This document shows, one piece after another, positions 1 through 8,678 of a stretch of DNA of 64,000 bases. The DNA lies in the NCBI GenBank assembly GCA_001858525.1, contig LAPX01000002.1, positions 62,001 through 126,000 on the forward strand, written 5' to 3'. Below the pieces are notes generated by a model. That model had not been told where the DNA came from and ran no database searches. It saw only the letters and a program-made list of their open reading frames with translations. How positions within the stretch are numbered: position 1 is the stretch's first letter; each line of letters opens with the position of its first letter. Position numbers and translations under genes: made by a program. Origin of the DNA: Vampirovibrio chlorellavorus. Lineage in GTDB: Bacteria; Cyanobacteriota; Vampirovibrionia; Vampirovibrionales; Vampirovibrionaceae.

Positions 1-968
1 TTGGGAGTGGCTTTCAGCAACTCGGCGGCATTTAAACTGGAGTTGCGGGTCTGAATGTCTTTGGCAAAATCAGGAATAGATCCGCCATCGGTGGTGGGCC
101 AAACGTCTTGAACTAATTTCATGTAGACGCTACCGTTCACTTTGCCATCATCCTTCAGATCCAGTTGGCCCCACTTGCGCACCATATCCTTATTGGCGGC
201 AATTTGCTCAGGGGTATCCTTGGACCCTTGGAAAATACCTCGGTTGTGACTGTCATCCGGTGCCAGCAAAGTACGGAAGGCTACGTCTCCGTTAATTTCA
301 CCATCGTAGAGATCGTGCCCCAACATCCGCAAGCCAATGCGGGCAAACTTGGTTAAACCGGAAGGCTCGCTGTTATCCAAAATTTTGGAATCCACAGCCT
401 TGGAGGTTTTGAACAACTCATTCACGAATGGCGTGGTCATATTCCCCTTGGCATCGACGGGAATATCCGATAACTTCAGACTACCCGGCTCAATAGGACC
501 CGTGGGCGTGGGAGTTGGGGTCGGGGTCGGAGTCGGAGTCGGCGTCGGCGTCGGGGTTGGGGTCGGCGTCGGTGTCGGCGTCGGTGTCGGCGTCGGCGTC
601 GGAGTCGGAGTCGGAGTCGGCGTTGGAGTCGGAGTCGGCGTTGGAGTCGGAGTCGGCGTCGGCGTTGGAGTCGGAGTCGGCTTCGGAGTCGGAGTCGGCG
701 TCGGCGTTGGGGTCGGAGTCGGCGTGGGCGTCGGCTTTGCGCTATTCAAAATCTGAATCAACGCTTTCAAAAAAGCCAATATAATTTGAAAAAAAGCAGG
801 GGACGAACCGATGCCCGATGCGCCAGGACGACCGGTTTTCAACTGTGCGGCAAAACTGCTTAATGCATCCTGAGAAGTGGTTTGACCCACACTATTGGCT
901 CGCGCAGGGGCAGCAGTGGGAACAGGCGCTCGATTGAAAGCAGCCAGATTAGGATTAATGTTTACCAT
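1..968 (-). CDS. EF-hand-like protein with Thr-Pro repeat linker (3' end outside window)
   Basis: I do not recognise the family. The frame is open from an ATG at 968 to the window edge (322 codons). A good ribosome binding site (GAGGAT) lies before the ATG. The first 75 residues hold a short hydrophobic stretch ([16 protein letters not shown]). About 78 residues of alternating Thr-Pro follow (501-734). The remaining visible part has two EF-hand-like acidic loops, around [10 protein letters not shown] and [10 protein letters not shown], suggesting calcium binding (inference). There is no clear signal peptide. The layout (proline-rich linker plus acidic loops) resembles the protein at 53493-54551, but I see no direct sequence match. 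The C-terminus is missing. Confidence 0.75.
   Translation of the reverse strand, partial: MVNINPNLAAFNRAPVPTAAPARANSVGQTTSQDALSSFAAQLKTGRPGASGIGSSPAFFQIILAFLKALIQILNSAKPTPTPTPTPTPTPTPTPKPTPTPTPTPTPTPTPTPTPTPTPTPTPTPTPTPTPTPTPTPTPTPTPTPTPTPTPTPTPTGPIEPGSLKLSDIPVDAKGNMTTPFVNELFKTSKAVDSKILDNSEPSGLTKFARIGLRMLGHDLYDGEINGDVAFRTLLAPDDSHNRGIFQGSKDTPEQIAANKDMVRKWGQLDLKDDGKVNGSVYMKLVQDVWPTTDGGSIPDFAKDIQTRNSSLNAAELLKATP
501..734 (-). repeat. Thr-Pro codon repeat (degenerate hexamer tandem repeat)
   Basis: A run of about 39 hexamers of the form ACN-CCN on the minus strand, coding for alternating Thr-Pro with one Lys-Pro. Third positions vary, so the run is kept at protein level and is not a pure microsatellite. 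It is likely an extended linker. The plus-strand reading as Val-Gly is a shadow. Confidence 0.9.
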
Positions 969-1190
969 AGCCTATATCCTCAGTTTGGAGACGAAAAAAT
1001 ATACTTAATATAAAAAATAAAAATACTAGTTATTGCCTAAATACCGAGGACTGAACTTTTTTGTTACATTTCATTAAAAACCCAGACACGACCCCATCCG
1101 CATCGCAATCGTGCCACGCACCCCAATGCGTGGCTCGACTGGTTCCGTTCTCCGCCCACCAAGCCTATTTATTCTGTTCGGTGATGCCGT

Positions 1191-2726
1191 TTATTTCCCG
1201 AAGAATCCCGGTGGTAGTTTCATTCCTTTGGGCATCTTGGGCATTTTCATTTTGGATAAATCCGGCATCCCCCCACCACCGGATGGCATCCCAGGCATTC
1301 CCGGAAAGCCGCCCATGCCTTGCATCATCTCCGCCATAGGGTCCTTTTTCTTTTTCTTGATGCTGCGCGGCATTTTCAACCCGGACATCCCCCCGGCCGC
1401 GCTTTCTGGCTCAGCATTCATGCCGCCGGTGAACTGGGTCAACTGCTTCATGACCATGCGCATTTGCTCAAACTGGCGTAAAAAGGCTTCCAGATCCGCA
1501 TCCTTCATGCCACAGCCCTTGGCAATCCGCTGGCGACGGCTTTCATTGATCAATTCGGGCTTACGCCGCTCCGCCAGAGTCATGCTGGAGATCATGGCCT
1601 CCACCTTTTTCATCTGGCCCTCGCCGCTGTGGGAGATCATTTCCCGCATTTCCTTGGTGATACCCGGAATGGGCAGCATGCCCAAAATTTGCTCCATTGA
1701 ACCCAGCATTTTGAAGGATTTCTGAATTTTCAGGAAATCCTCAAACGAGAAGGAGTCCTTGCGCATTTTTTCTTCGAGGCGCTGGGCCTCATCCATATCA
1801 AAAGCTTCCTGAGCCCGCTCCACCAGACTGACCACATCGCCCATGCCCAAAATCCGGGTGGCCATGCGATCGGGGTGAAACACCTCCAGACCGGTCAGCT
1901 TTTCACTGGTTCCAATCAACTTAATGGGCTTGCCGGTCACTTCCACCACCGAAAGCGCCGCCCCGCCCCGGGCGTCCCCATCCAGCTTGGTGACCACAAT
2001 ACCGGTCACTTCCAGTTGGGCGTTAAAAGTTTCCGCCACGGAAACCGCTTCTTGCCCGGTCATGGCATCAATGACCAATAACTTTTCCTGCGGTTGCAAC
2101 ACCCGCTCCACTAGCAACAGTTCAGCCATCATGTCCGTATCCACCTGCAAACGACCGGCGGTGTCAACAATGACCGTATCGTAAGCCTCGGCTTTGGCCT
2201 GTGCCACCCCAGCGCGGGCAATCTCCAACACGTCTTTGGAGCCTTCAATGGTGAAGGTGGGGATATCAATCTGCTTGCCCAGGGTGATTAACTGCTGTAT
2301 AGCTGCTGGACGATACACATCCGCCGCCACCAGCAAGACCTTGCGGCCATCCTTACGCAGCTTCAGGGCCAGTTTGCCACAGGAGGTGGTTTTTCCGGAG
2401 CCTTGCAAGCCGAACAGCACAATAATATTGGGCTGCCCCTCCAGATTGATGGCCTGGGTTTCTCCGCCCATCAAAGCCACCAGCTCATCATGGACAATTT
2501 TAATCAGCTGCTGACCGGGCTCTACGCTTTTTAAAACCGCTTCACCCACAGCCCGGTCTTTCACTCGGGAGATAAAAGCCTTAATCACCCGCAGACTCAC
2601 GTCCGCTTCCAGCAAAGCCCGGCGAACTTCCCGCAGGGCATCCTCCATGTTCTCTTCCGTCAGCTGCCGATCGCCCCTGAAATTGGCGAAGACGTCCTGT
2701 AAACGGTCGGAAAGCTGATCAAACAT
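1191..2726 (-). CDS. ffh: Signal recognition particle protein Ffh
   Basis: GTPase subunit of the bacterial signal recognition particle. It binds signal sequences of nascent membrane proteins together with 4.5S RNA and delivers ribosomes to FtsY. The 511 residues show the N domain, the P-loop GLQGSGKTTS near residue 107, the DTAGRLQ motif, the TKLDGDARGG motif and a C-terminal methionine-rich M domain. The tail is unusually rich in Gly, Met and Pro (GGFPGMPGMPSGGGGMP). Length is at the upper end for the family. An AGGA lies about 10 bases before the ATG. ftsY lies 2.2 kb upstream on the same strand, separated by three plus-strand pilin genes. Confidence 0.97.
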   Translation of the reverse strand: MFDQLSDRLQDVFANFRGDRQLTEENMEDALREVRRALLEADVSLRVIKAFISRVKDRAVGEAVLKSVEPGQQLIKIVHDELVALMGGETQAINLEGQPNIIVLFGLQGSGKTTSCGKLALKLRKDGRKVLLVAADVYRPAAIQQLITLGKQIDIPTFTIEGSKDVLEIARAGVAQAKAEAYDTVIVDTAGRLQVDTDMMAELLLVERVLQPQEKLLVIDAMTGQEAVSVAETFNAQLEVTGIVVTKLDGDARGGAALSVVEVTGKPIKLIGTSEKLTGLEVFHPDRMATRILGMGDVVSLVERAQEAFDMDEAQRLEEKMRKDSFSFEDFLKIQKSFKMLGSMEQILGMLPIPGITKEMREMISHSGEGQMKKVEAMISSMTLAERRKPELINESRRQRIAKGCGMKDADLEAFLRQFEQMRMVMKQLTQFTGGMNAEPESAAGGMSGLKMPRSIKKKKKDPMAEMMQGMGGFPGMPGMPSGGGGMPDLSKMKMPKMPKGMKLPPGFFGK

Positions 2727-2842
2727 ACGTGAGGGTTCCTAAAGGTTAATCGCTGGACTTATGATTTTACCGCAAAAATGCGCTCATTTTTGAAGTGGGT
2801 TCGGTCTGTAACTCGCTATCTTTGGACTTAGACCACTCAAAT

Positions 2843-2869
2843 TAAAGTTTTTCAAGCCGCCGCCGATAA
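2843..2869 (+). promoter_or_regulatory. Sigma-28 (FliA) promoter for pilin-like gene 1
   Basis: TAAAGTTT, 11 bases, then GCCGATAA: an exact match to the enterobacterial FliA consensus. It lies 40 bases before the start of the pilin-like gene at 2910. Confidence 0.85.
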
Positions 2870-2909
2870 GAAATCTACCTTCCAAAAGAAGCCTGTCTGG
2901 AGAATGTTC

Positions 2910-3509
2910 ATGCACCGCTTTACCAAGCTCCGAGCAACCCGGAGGATCTCCCTTGGTTTTACCCTGGCTGAATTGCTGATCAGCTTGGCCATTTTGGGGG
3001 TAATCGCCACTTTTACCATCCCTAAAATCCTAAGCACCCAGCAAGATTCCCGAAATAAAGCCATTGCCAAAGAAGTCGCCGCCATGATTTCAGAGGCGTA
3101 TCAGCAATATTCCGCATCAAACCAAGTAACGGCCAGCACCAAGGTGGGCGATTTAACGCCTTACATGAACTACGTAAGCACTGGTAACACGGCCATGATC
3201 AATGAAAACGGAGCATTACCAGTCGGCGCGAGTGTTTCCTGCTCATTATTCGGTGGGCAGTGTCTCTTGCTCCATAATGGCGCCAGATTATTAGTGGTGC
3301 CAAACATCAGTTTTTCCGGAACGGGCGCTTTAAACGCGCTCTGGTTTCACCTGGACCCTGATGGCACAGCCGATAATACCAACGCCGTTGTTTTCTTCCT
3401 CTATTACAACGGCAGAATCAAGTCCTACAGCACCATAGACCCCAACACCGTCAGTAGTGACTCTGTTCGAAGCGCAGCGGTCGATCCCAGCTGGTTTAGC
3501 TGGAATTAA
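2910..3509 (+). CDS. Type IV pilin/pseudopilin-like protein 1
   Basis: A prepilin-like protein of 199 residues. A short basic leader ends in SLG and is followed by FTLAELLISLAILGVIATF, the hydrophobic N-terminal helix of type IV pilins and type II secretion pseudopilins. Cleavage by a prepilin peptidase is expected after the Gly at residue 16, with Glu at +5. The C-terminal part has a Cys pair (SC..QC), LHNG, DPDG and a final WFSWN. I chose the second ATG: GGAG sits 7 bases before it but only 1 base before the ATG at 2904. It is first of three tandem paralogues, each with its own sigma-28 promoter. Exact role unknown: pilus subunit, pseudopilin or adhesin. Confidence 0.9.
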   Translation: MHRFTKLRATRRISLGFTLAELLISLAILGVIATFTIPKILSTQQDSRNKAIAKEVAAMISEAYQQYSASNQVTASTKVGDLTPYMNYVSTGNTAMINENGALPVGASVSCSLFGGQCLLLHNGARLLVVPNISFSGTGALNALWFHLDPDGTADNTNAVVFFLYYNGRIKSYSTIDPNTVSSDSVRSAAVDPSWFSWN

Positions 3510-3546
3510 AGGCAAACGGTTTTTCAGAAATTTGCCGATTTTGCTC

Positions 3547-3573
3547 TAAAGTTTTTCAAGCCTTCGCCGATAC
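3547..3573 (+). promoter_or_regulatory. Sigma-28 (FliA) promoter for pilin-like gene 2
   Basis: TAAAGTTT, 11 bases, then GCCGATAC. It lies between the first and second pilin-like genes. The leader after it is nearly identical to those of the other two genes. Confidence 0.83.
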
Positions 3574-3613
3574 TTAATCTACCTTCCAAAAGAAGCCTGT
3601 CTGGAGAATGTTC

Positions 3614-4234
3614 ATGCACCGCTTTCCCAAGCTCCGAGCAACCCGAAGGATCTCCCTTGGTTTTACCCTGGCTGAATTGCTGATCAGCCTGGCCATTCTG
3701 GGGGTCATCGCCACCTTCACCATCCCTAAAATATTGATAGCCCAGCAAAACAATGCGAACAACGCCAATGCCAAACAAATGGTGGCCGCGCTTAGTAACG
3801 CCTATCAAGCCTACTTACGGGATGGTGGCAGTAAAACCACCATGCGAACCAGCGATTTAACACCTTACCTCAATTACTTAAGTATAGATAACACCGTGAC
3901 GCTGGACGCACTTCAAACACAGGGAACCTTGGGGTGCCCTTATCAATGCCTCAAATTTCACAATGGCGGTGTTCTTTTCTATTGGTTAGATGGTTTATGC
4001 CCCGGCGCCAATGCTGCGGCGCCTTTCTTCTTCGATCCAGATGGAAAAATTACTGATGGAAGCACCAATGGCCCTGGAAAAACCCTGGCACTTTATCTCT
4101 ACAGCGATGGACGGGTTAAAACCAGTGCCACGATGGATACCGGAACCAACTGGAGCGCGGGCGGAGGCGGTACTTGCAACCTCAGCAGGAATCCCGACGC
4201 CAATTTAGACCCACCCTGGCTCAATTGGAACTAG
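3614..4234 (+). CDS. Type IV pilin/pseudopilin-like protein 2
   Basis: Second of three tandem prepilin-like proteins (206 residues). The leader and first 45 residues are almost identical to gene 1, including GFTLAELLIS. The C-terminal domain diverges but keeps a Cys pair (GCPYQC), HNGG, FDPDG, a glycine-rich stretch, and a Trp-containing end (PPWLNWN). Two further cysteines (LCPG, TCNL) are shared with gene 3 but not gene 1. DPDG resembles the acidic loops that bind calcium in some pseudopilins; that function is inference. The start follows the same logic as gene 1 (GGAG 7 bases upstream). Confidence 0.9.
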   Translation: MHRFPKLRATRRISLGFTLAELLISLAILGVIATFTIPKILIAQQNNANNANAKQMVAALSNAYQAYLRDGGSKTTMRTSDLTPYLNYLSIDNTVTLDALQTQGTLGCPYQCLKFHNGGVLFYWLDGLCPGANAAAPFFFDPDGKITDGSTNGPGKTLALYLYSDGRVKTSATMDTGTNWSAGGGGTCNLSRNPDANLDPPWLNWN

Positions 4235-4271
4235 GAGCAAACGGTTTTAAGAAAATTTGCCGATTCGGCTC

Positions 4272-4298
4272 TAAAGTTTTTCAAGCCTGCGCCGATAA
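4272..4298 (+). promoter_or_regulatory. Sigma-28 (FliA) promoter for pilin-like gene 3
   Basis: TAAAGTTT, 11 bases, then GCCGATAA: an exact consensus match, 40 bases before the gene start at 4339. Confidence 0.85.
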
Positions 4299-4338
4299 AT
4301 AATATACCTTCCCCAAAAAGCCTGCCTGGAGAATGTTC

Positions 4339-4962
4339 ATGCACCGCTTTCCCAAGCCCCATCCACGCCGAAAAATCTTCAGAGGCTTTACCCTGGCCGA
4401 ATTGCTCATCAGCTTAGCCATTCTGGGCGTCATTGCCACTTTTACCATCCCCAAAATCCTCAGCACCCAGCAGAATCAAAAATTTAACGCCGTTGCCAAA
4501 GAAACCGCTGCAATGATCTCCGGAGCTTATCAGGCCTATCAACTATCAGGCGCCAGTACCACCGTTATGAGAACCCAAGACTTAACCGCATATTTTAACT
4601 ATGCCAGCATCGATACCACATCCCAAGTGGATGATGTCCCGGGTGGTACCTCATTCAATTGCAATGGCGGTTTTCCTTGCTATCGCCTGCACAATGGGGG
4701 TGTCCTTTATTATTGGACAGATAATTTTTGTAATGGAACACCCACGGCCATTGCTTACGGATTTGATCCAGACGGTGTTTACAGCGGCACCACCAATGGT
4801 ACGGGAAAGGCAGTCCGATTTTTCCTATACAACAACGGCGGGCTCCGAACAGAAGGCACACTTTTAAGCAATACAGTCTGGAATAATACGGGGACAAGCA
4901 ACTGCAACTATAACCGAAGTGCCATTCCCGCCTCCGATCCCTCATGGTTTAGCTGGAATTAA
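4339..4962 (+). CDS. Type IV pilin/pseudopilin-like protein 3
   Basis: Third tandem prepilin-like protein (207 residues). It has the leader ending RGFTLAELLIS, then LHNGGVLYYW, GFDPDG, the Cys pair FNC..FPC and the same SWFSWN end as gene 1. It is closest to gene 2 in the middle (HNGGVL.YW, FC/LC, then DPDG and a TNG.GKA.. segment). It ends 8 bases before the end of ftsY, which runs in the opposite direction. No terminator is obvious between them. Confidence 0.9.
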   Translation: MHRFPKPHPRRKIFRGFTLAELLISLAILGVIATFTIPKILSTQQNQKFNAVAKETAAMISGAYQAYQLSGASTTVMRTQDLTAYFNYASIDTTSQVDDVPGGTSFNCNGGFPCYRLHNGGVLYYWTDNFCNGTPTAIAYGFDPDGVYSGTTNGTGKAVRFFLYNNGGLRTEGTLLSNTVWNNTGTSNCNYNRSAIPASDPSWFSWN

Positions 4963-4970
4963 AGGCCGAC

Positions 4971-5957
4971 TTACTTCTCAAACAAGGCGTCAATAAATTC
5001 GGTGGCCTGAAAGTCCTTCAAATCCGCAATGCCCTCACCCACGCCCACCATCTTCACCGGCAACTGGTATTCCTGGGCAATGGTCAAAATCACCCCACCC
5101 TTGGCCGAACCATCCAGCTTGGTCAGCACCACCCCGGAGAGATCCACGGTCTCCTTGAACACACTGGCCTGCTTCAAGGCGTTTTGACCGGTGGTGGCAT
5201 CCAGCACCAGCAAGGATTCCAGTATAGCCCCCTCCGGCATGCCCTGATCAATGACCTTGCGGATCTTGCGCAGCTCTTCCATCAGGTTAAACTTATTCTG
5301 CAAGCGACCGGCCGTATCCAGTAAGACCACATCGGCTTGCGCTTCTCGGGCCTGTTTTAAGGCATCATAAATGACCGCCGCCGGATCTTTGGCATTACCG
5401 GCGCCCACAAAGGTAGCGCCAGCCCGCTGAGCCCACACTTCCAGTTGCTCTTCAGCCGCGGCCCGAAAGGTGTCGCCAGCCCCTATGACCACTGTTTTGC
5501 CCTGCTGAATGAATCGATTGGCCAACTTACCAATAAAGGTGGTCTTACCCGCCCCATTAACGCCCACCACCAGATAGACGTTCATCTTGCCCGGCTCAAA
5601 ACGCAACTGGTTGGCCTGCTGGAAGGGGGTCAAAATATCCAGAAATTCCTGCCGCAGAAAGGCCATCATCTGGTCTGAATTGCCCAGCTCATCCTTGCGC
5701 TGACGAATCTTTTCACTGATGCGAGAGGCCGTATCCAGCCCCACATCGGCCCGAATCAGGATCTCCTCAATCTCGTCAATGGTGTCCTGATCAATCTCGG
5801 ACTCTTTCAGCAAGCCAAAGATTTTGCCCACAATGGATTTACCGGTCAGGGAAACGGCATGGCGTAAGCTGGCCAAGCCAGATTCTTCAACGGGAGGCGT
5901 TAAGGTCTCTGTCCCGCCCGCGGATTCCGTCGTTTTTTTACCGAACCAGTTAAACAT
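4971..5957 (-). CDS. ftsY: Signal recognition particle receptor FtsY
   Basis: Membrane-associated GTPase that docks the Ffh-ribosome complex at the translocon. The 328 residues hold the four-helix N domain and the NG GTPase with GVNGAGKTTFIGK, DTAGRLQNK and TKLDGSAKGG. The acidic A domain found in E. coli is absent, as in many bacteria with a short FtsY; a short N-terminal MFNWFGKK segment may help membrane binding. AAGGG lies 7 bases before the ATG. nusB ends 16 bases upstream on the same strand, so the two are probably co-transcribed. Confidence 0.97.
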   Translation of the reverse strand: MFNWFGKKTTESAGGTETLTPPVEESGLASLRHAVSLTGKSIVGKIFGLLKESEIDQDTIDEIEEILIRADVGLDTASRISEKIRQRKDELGNSDQMMAFLRQEFLDILTPFQQANQLRFEPGKMNVYLVVGVNGAGKTTFIGKLANRFIQQGKTVVIGAGDTFRAAAEEQLEVWAQRAGATFVGAGNAKDPAAVIYDALKQAREAQADVVLLDTAGRLQNKFNLMEELRKIRKVIDQGMPEGAILESLLVLDATTGQNALKQASVFKETVDLSGVVLTKLDGSAKGGVILTIAQEYQLPVKMVGVGEGIADLKDFQATEFIDALFEK

Positions 5958-5973
5958 GGGCCATCCCTTTCAG

Positions 5974-6702
5974 CTAGGAGGAAATCGACTGCTCCCGAAT
6001 GCTGCCTCGCAAGGGTTTACCCGTTTCCTCGGAGACTTTTTCGGCCAGAGAAGCCAATATCCCGTGAATCAAGCGGTAGCTTTCCTCGGTGGAAAACTGC
6101 TTGGCCAAATCTACGGCCTCGTTAATGGTCACGCTGAGGTCCACTTTTTCCATAAATTTCATCTCAGCAGCCGCCAGACGCAATATATAAGCGTCCATGC
6201 GCACCAAGCGGTCCATCCGCCAGTCGGTCATGTGCTGATTCAAGGCCTCATCCAAGGCAGAACGATGCTCCGCCACCAGCTTGATCAACTGAAAAGCATA
6301 CTCCTGAACGGACTCAGCGGCCATCAGGGTGGCCAATTCAGGAACCCGCAAGGCTTCAAACAGGTACTCAGCCCCTTGCAGGCATTGTTCAATCTTTTCC
6401 ACCATCTCACGGGTGGTGGGAATTTCCACCGCCTTCACCTGGGCATCCATGGGGGATTCCAGGTTGGTGGGATGCTCCAGCTCATAATCCAGCAGGTAAC
6501 GGCTGACTTCAGCCAGCTGATCGGCCGCGGACTGGATTTGAAATTCCGCCTCGGCAGACAAAGCCCGCACCGCAGATAAGACTTGCTCTTGCATGGTAGA
6601 CTTTTGGGCCACCGCATCAGCATGCAGCTGACCATCCCCCTGTTTATCCAGTTGGAACAGGGTCAGTAAAGCAAGTTCTCGGGAAGCATGGCGAGCGTTC
6701 AT
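5974..6702 (-). CDS. nusB: Transcription antitermination protein NusB
   Basis: RNA-binding antitermination factor acting with NusE on rRNA operons. The N-terminus (NARHASRELALLTLFQLDKQ) and the C-terminus (INEAVDLAKQFSTEESYRLI) match NusB well. At 242 residues it is longer than the usual 130-160; the extra length is in the middle. The frame is open to 6810, but I place the start at 6702, where the NusB-like sequence begins. The ribosome binding site is weak (AGGA 11 bases away). It lies directly upstream of ftsY. Confidence 0.88.
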   Translation of the reverse strand: MNARHASRELALLTLFQLDKQGDGQLHADAVAQKSTMQEQVLSAVRALSAEAEFQIQSAADQLAEVSRYLLDYELEHPTNLESPMDAQVKAVEIPTTREMVEKIEQCLQGAEYLFEALRVPELATLMAAESVQEYAFQLIKLVAEHRSALDEALNQHMTDWRMDRLVRMDAYILRLAAAEMKFMEKVDLSVTINEAVDLAKQFSTEESYRLIHGILASLAEKVSEETGKPLRGSIREQSISS

Positions 6703-6930
6703 AGTAGAATGAATCCTATCATAAAAAGGCGTAGACTGGGGATAAGCGGGCTGATTGACCAGCTTGGCGGTTACACAGTGCGAAGCGGCAGAGAGAATTA
6801 TAGTTTCCAATAAACATATCGCAGGCGCAATTCAAAGCATTGTCTCGATTTTACACGGTTATCCCTGTGGTCCCCCATTGTTGTCCCCACCGCTGTTTTT
6901 TTAACAGCCCATTGAAAGCGTTCAGTTGCG

Positions 6931-8037
6931 ATGCCCATCAGCGCCATCTCCATAGTCCCCGCCAAGCCAAAACGCCAAAATAAGCAAGGGGTTTCATCAC
7001 TTGCCGATACCCCATCCCAAAGCGTATCCTCCCTTTCAACGGTGGATGCACCAAAAAGCATTGCTTCCACCGATTCAACCGAATGGCGCCCTCGACAAAC
7101 CAGCGCCCCCAAAGCACTTTCCAAAAAAATTTCATGGTGGCAGTCACCGGCCTCCCACATCATTCAACGACTCCCCAAACCCCTGATCCAATTCGCCGAG
7201 CGAAAATTGCTTTTTCCCGGGGCCAACGCCAAAGCCAGAAAAGAAGCCCCATCCCTTGGAGCGCTTAAAGCCGCCCTCCTGCAATCGGGCGATGCCTACC
7301 AATTCCACCTGGCGGATCGCATTCAGGAAGTCTCTTTCGTCAGCCAGCACGACTCCCAACAGCTTCAACACCGGGCCTGGTTTATTCCACCGCAAGGGAA
7401 AATGCCCACCATTCTGGTTTCTGGTCCCAATATGGGCCACCTCAATCACATTTTGGATCTGCTGCCATTTACCCTGGTGGGCTATGGGGTTCTCACCTAT
7501 GAATATCCAGGGTACGGAAAAACCGCTGGCAAGCCCACTGAAGCCGGTCTTTACCGCTCCGTGGAAGCGGCCAGTGACTACCTGACCCAGCAACACCACA
7601 TCCCCGCCGAACAGCAAATTGGTTACGGGGTGTCACTCGGTGGGGCTGTCACCGCACACCTGGCCGCCCATCGTCCCCTCAAGGCGGTCATTCTGGAATC
7701 CACCTTTACCAGCCTCCCCGAGACGGCCGACCGCCTGCTGCAAAAACATCTCCACCCCACAATGACTGGCCTGTCAAAAAAGCTTCAAAACCAGTTCGAC
7801 AGCGCCGAGAAAATGGGACACATCCAATGCCCCTTACTCATTCTGCATGCGGACGAGGATCCCCTATTGCCGGTGGACTTCGCTCACTGCCTCTACCAAA
7901 AAGCGGCCAGCGTTCAAAAAAAACTGGCGGTAATTGAGCGGAAACGCCATTTATTGCCTGCGGATGACGTGAATCAACAGTTATGGGAATTTTTTGACAA
8001 CCTGGATCATTACCGCATCCCCAAAAATAGAAACTAG
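6931..8037 (+). CDS. Alpha/beta hydrolase fold protein
   Basis: Serine hydrolase of the alpha/beta fold (368 residues). The nucleophile elbow is GYGVSLGG near residue 234. A core strand precedes it (ILVSGPNMGHLNHILD), then EYPGYGKTAGKP, and the probable catalytic Asp lies in LHADEDPLLP. A His follows near the end (KRHLLP). The first 80 residues are low in structure and Ser/Pro-rich, without a clear signal peptide. The substrate cannot be predicted. The last 4 bases overlap the end of the convergent phosphatase gene. It is divergent from nusB with a 228-base gap. Confidence 0.8.
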   Translation: MPISAISIVPAKPKRQNKQGVSSLADTPSQSVSSLSTVDAPKSIASTDSTEWRPRQTSAPKALSKKISWWQSPASHIIQRLPKPLIQFAERKLLFPGANAKARKEAPSLGALKAALLQSGDAYQFHLADRIQEVSFVSQHDSQQLQHRAWFIPPQGKMPTILVSGPNMGHLNHILDLLPFTLVGYGVLTYEYPGYGKTAGKPTEAGLYRSVEAASDYLTQQHHIPAEQQIGYGVSLGGAVTAHLAAHRPLKAVILESTFTSLPETADRLLQKHLHPTMTGLSKKLQNQFDSAEKMGHIQCPLLILHADEDPLLPVDFAHCLYQKAASVQKKLAVIERKRHLLPADDVNQQLWEFFDNLDHYRIPKNRN

Positions 8038-8639
8038 GAAGCGGTCAACCCGGTTTTATACAAGCCCAGTTCACTCAATATCCCAAGCACCGCTTGCGGC
8101 ATATCATCAAATACATAATCCGGTGGTTCAGGCAGACTTTGGTACTTCCCTTCCAGCACCCGTTGACCATATCCCGTTTTCAAAAGCACACTTTTACAGC
8201 CAGCTTGCTTACCAAAGGCCACATCACTGGCCTTGTCTCCCAACACATAAGAGCTGGATACATCAATCTCCGGGAAACGGCCCAAGGCCTGCTGAATCAT
8301 ACCGGGTTCTGGCTTACGACACTGACAATCCACAGCGAACTCCGCCACAATGCCTTTTCCCAAATGCGGACAGTAGTAAACGGCATCCAGATGCGCCCCG
8401 GCCTCTTGCAGTAATAAGTCCTGCAGCCGCTGGTTCAGCGCATGGATATGCGTCAGATCGTAAAAGCCCCGTGCCGCACCGGTTTGGTTGGTGGTCAAAA
8501 TGGCTAAAATCCCGGCATCATTCAAGCGTCGCACGGCCTGAGCCACCCCGGGAATCAGTTCTAAATCCTGCACGTTGCGGATATAGCCCTTCTCCACGTT
8601 TAAGGTGCCATCCCGGTCCAGAAAAAAAGCAATGGTCAT
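8034..8639 (-). CDS. HAD-family heptose-bisphosphate/histidinol-phosphate phosphatase (GmhB-like)
   Basis: HAD superfamily phosphatase of 201 residues. It starts with AFFLDRDGTLN (the two catalytic Asp), has TTNQTGAARG, a metal-binding-type YYCPH with further Cys (VDCQCRKPEPGM), and GDKASDVAFGKQAG. This set is typical of D-glycero-D-manno-heptose-1,7-bisphosphate 7-phosphatase, a step in making the heptose of lipopolysaccharide, and of histidinol phosphatases of the same family. No other heptose or histidine genes are nearby to decide. I used the ATG at 8639; a TTG start 6 codons earlier is possible. Confidence 0.85.
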   Translation of the reverse strand: MTIAFFLDRDGTLNVEKGYIRNVQDLELIPGVAQAVRRLNDAGILAILTTNQTGAARGFYDLTHIHALNQRLQDLLLQEAGAHLDAVYYCPHLGKGIVAEFAVDCQCRKPEPGMIQQALGRFPEIDVSSSYVLGDKASDVAFGKQAGCKSVLLKTGYGQRVLEGKYQSLPEPPDYVFDDMPQAVLGILSELGLYKTGLTAS

Positions 8640-8678
8640 GGTGATACGATCGTCCAAAAGGCAATAGTAACGGGGACT

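Noticed and set aside
337-784. Plus-strand frames reading Val-Gly and Ser-Glu repeats
   Set aside because: They are the complement of the Thr-Pro codon repeat of the minus-strand gene, which has a start codon, ribosome binding site and sensible flanking protein sequence.
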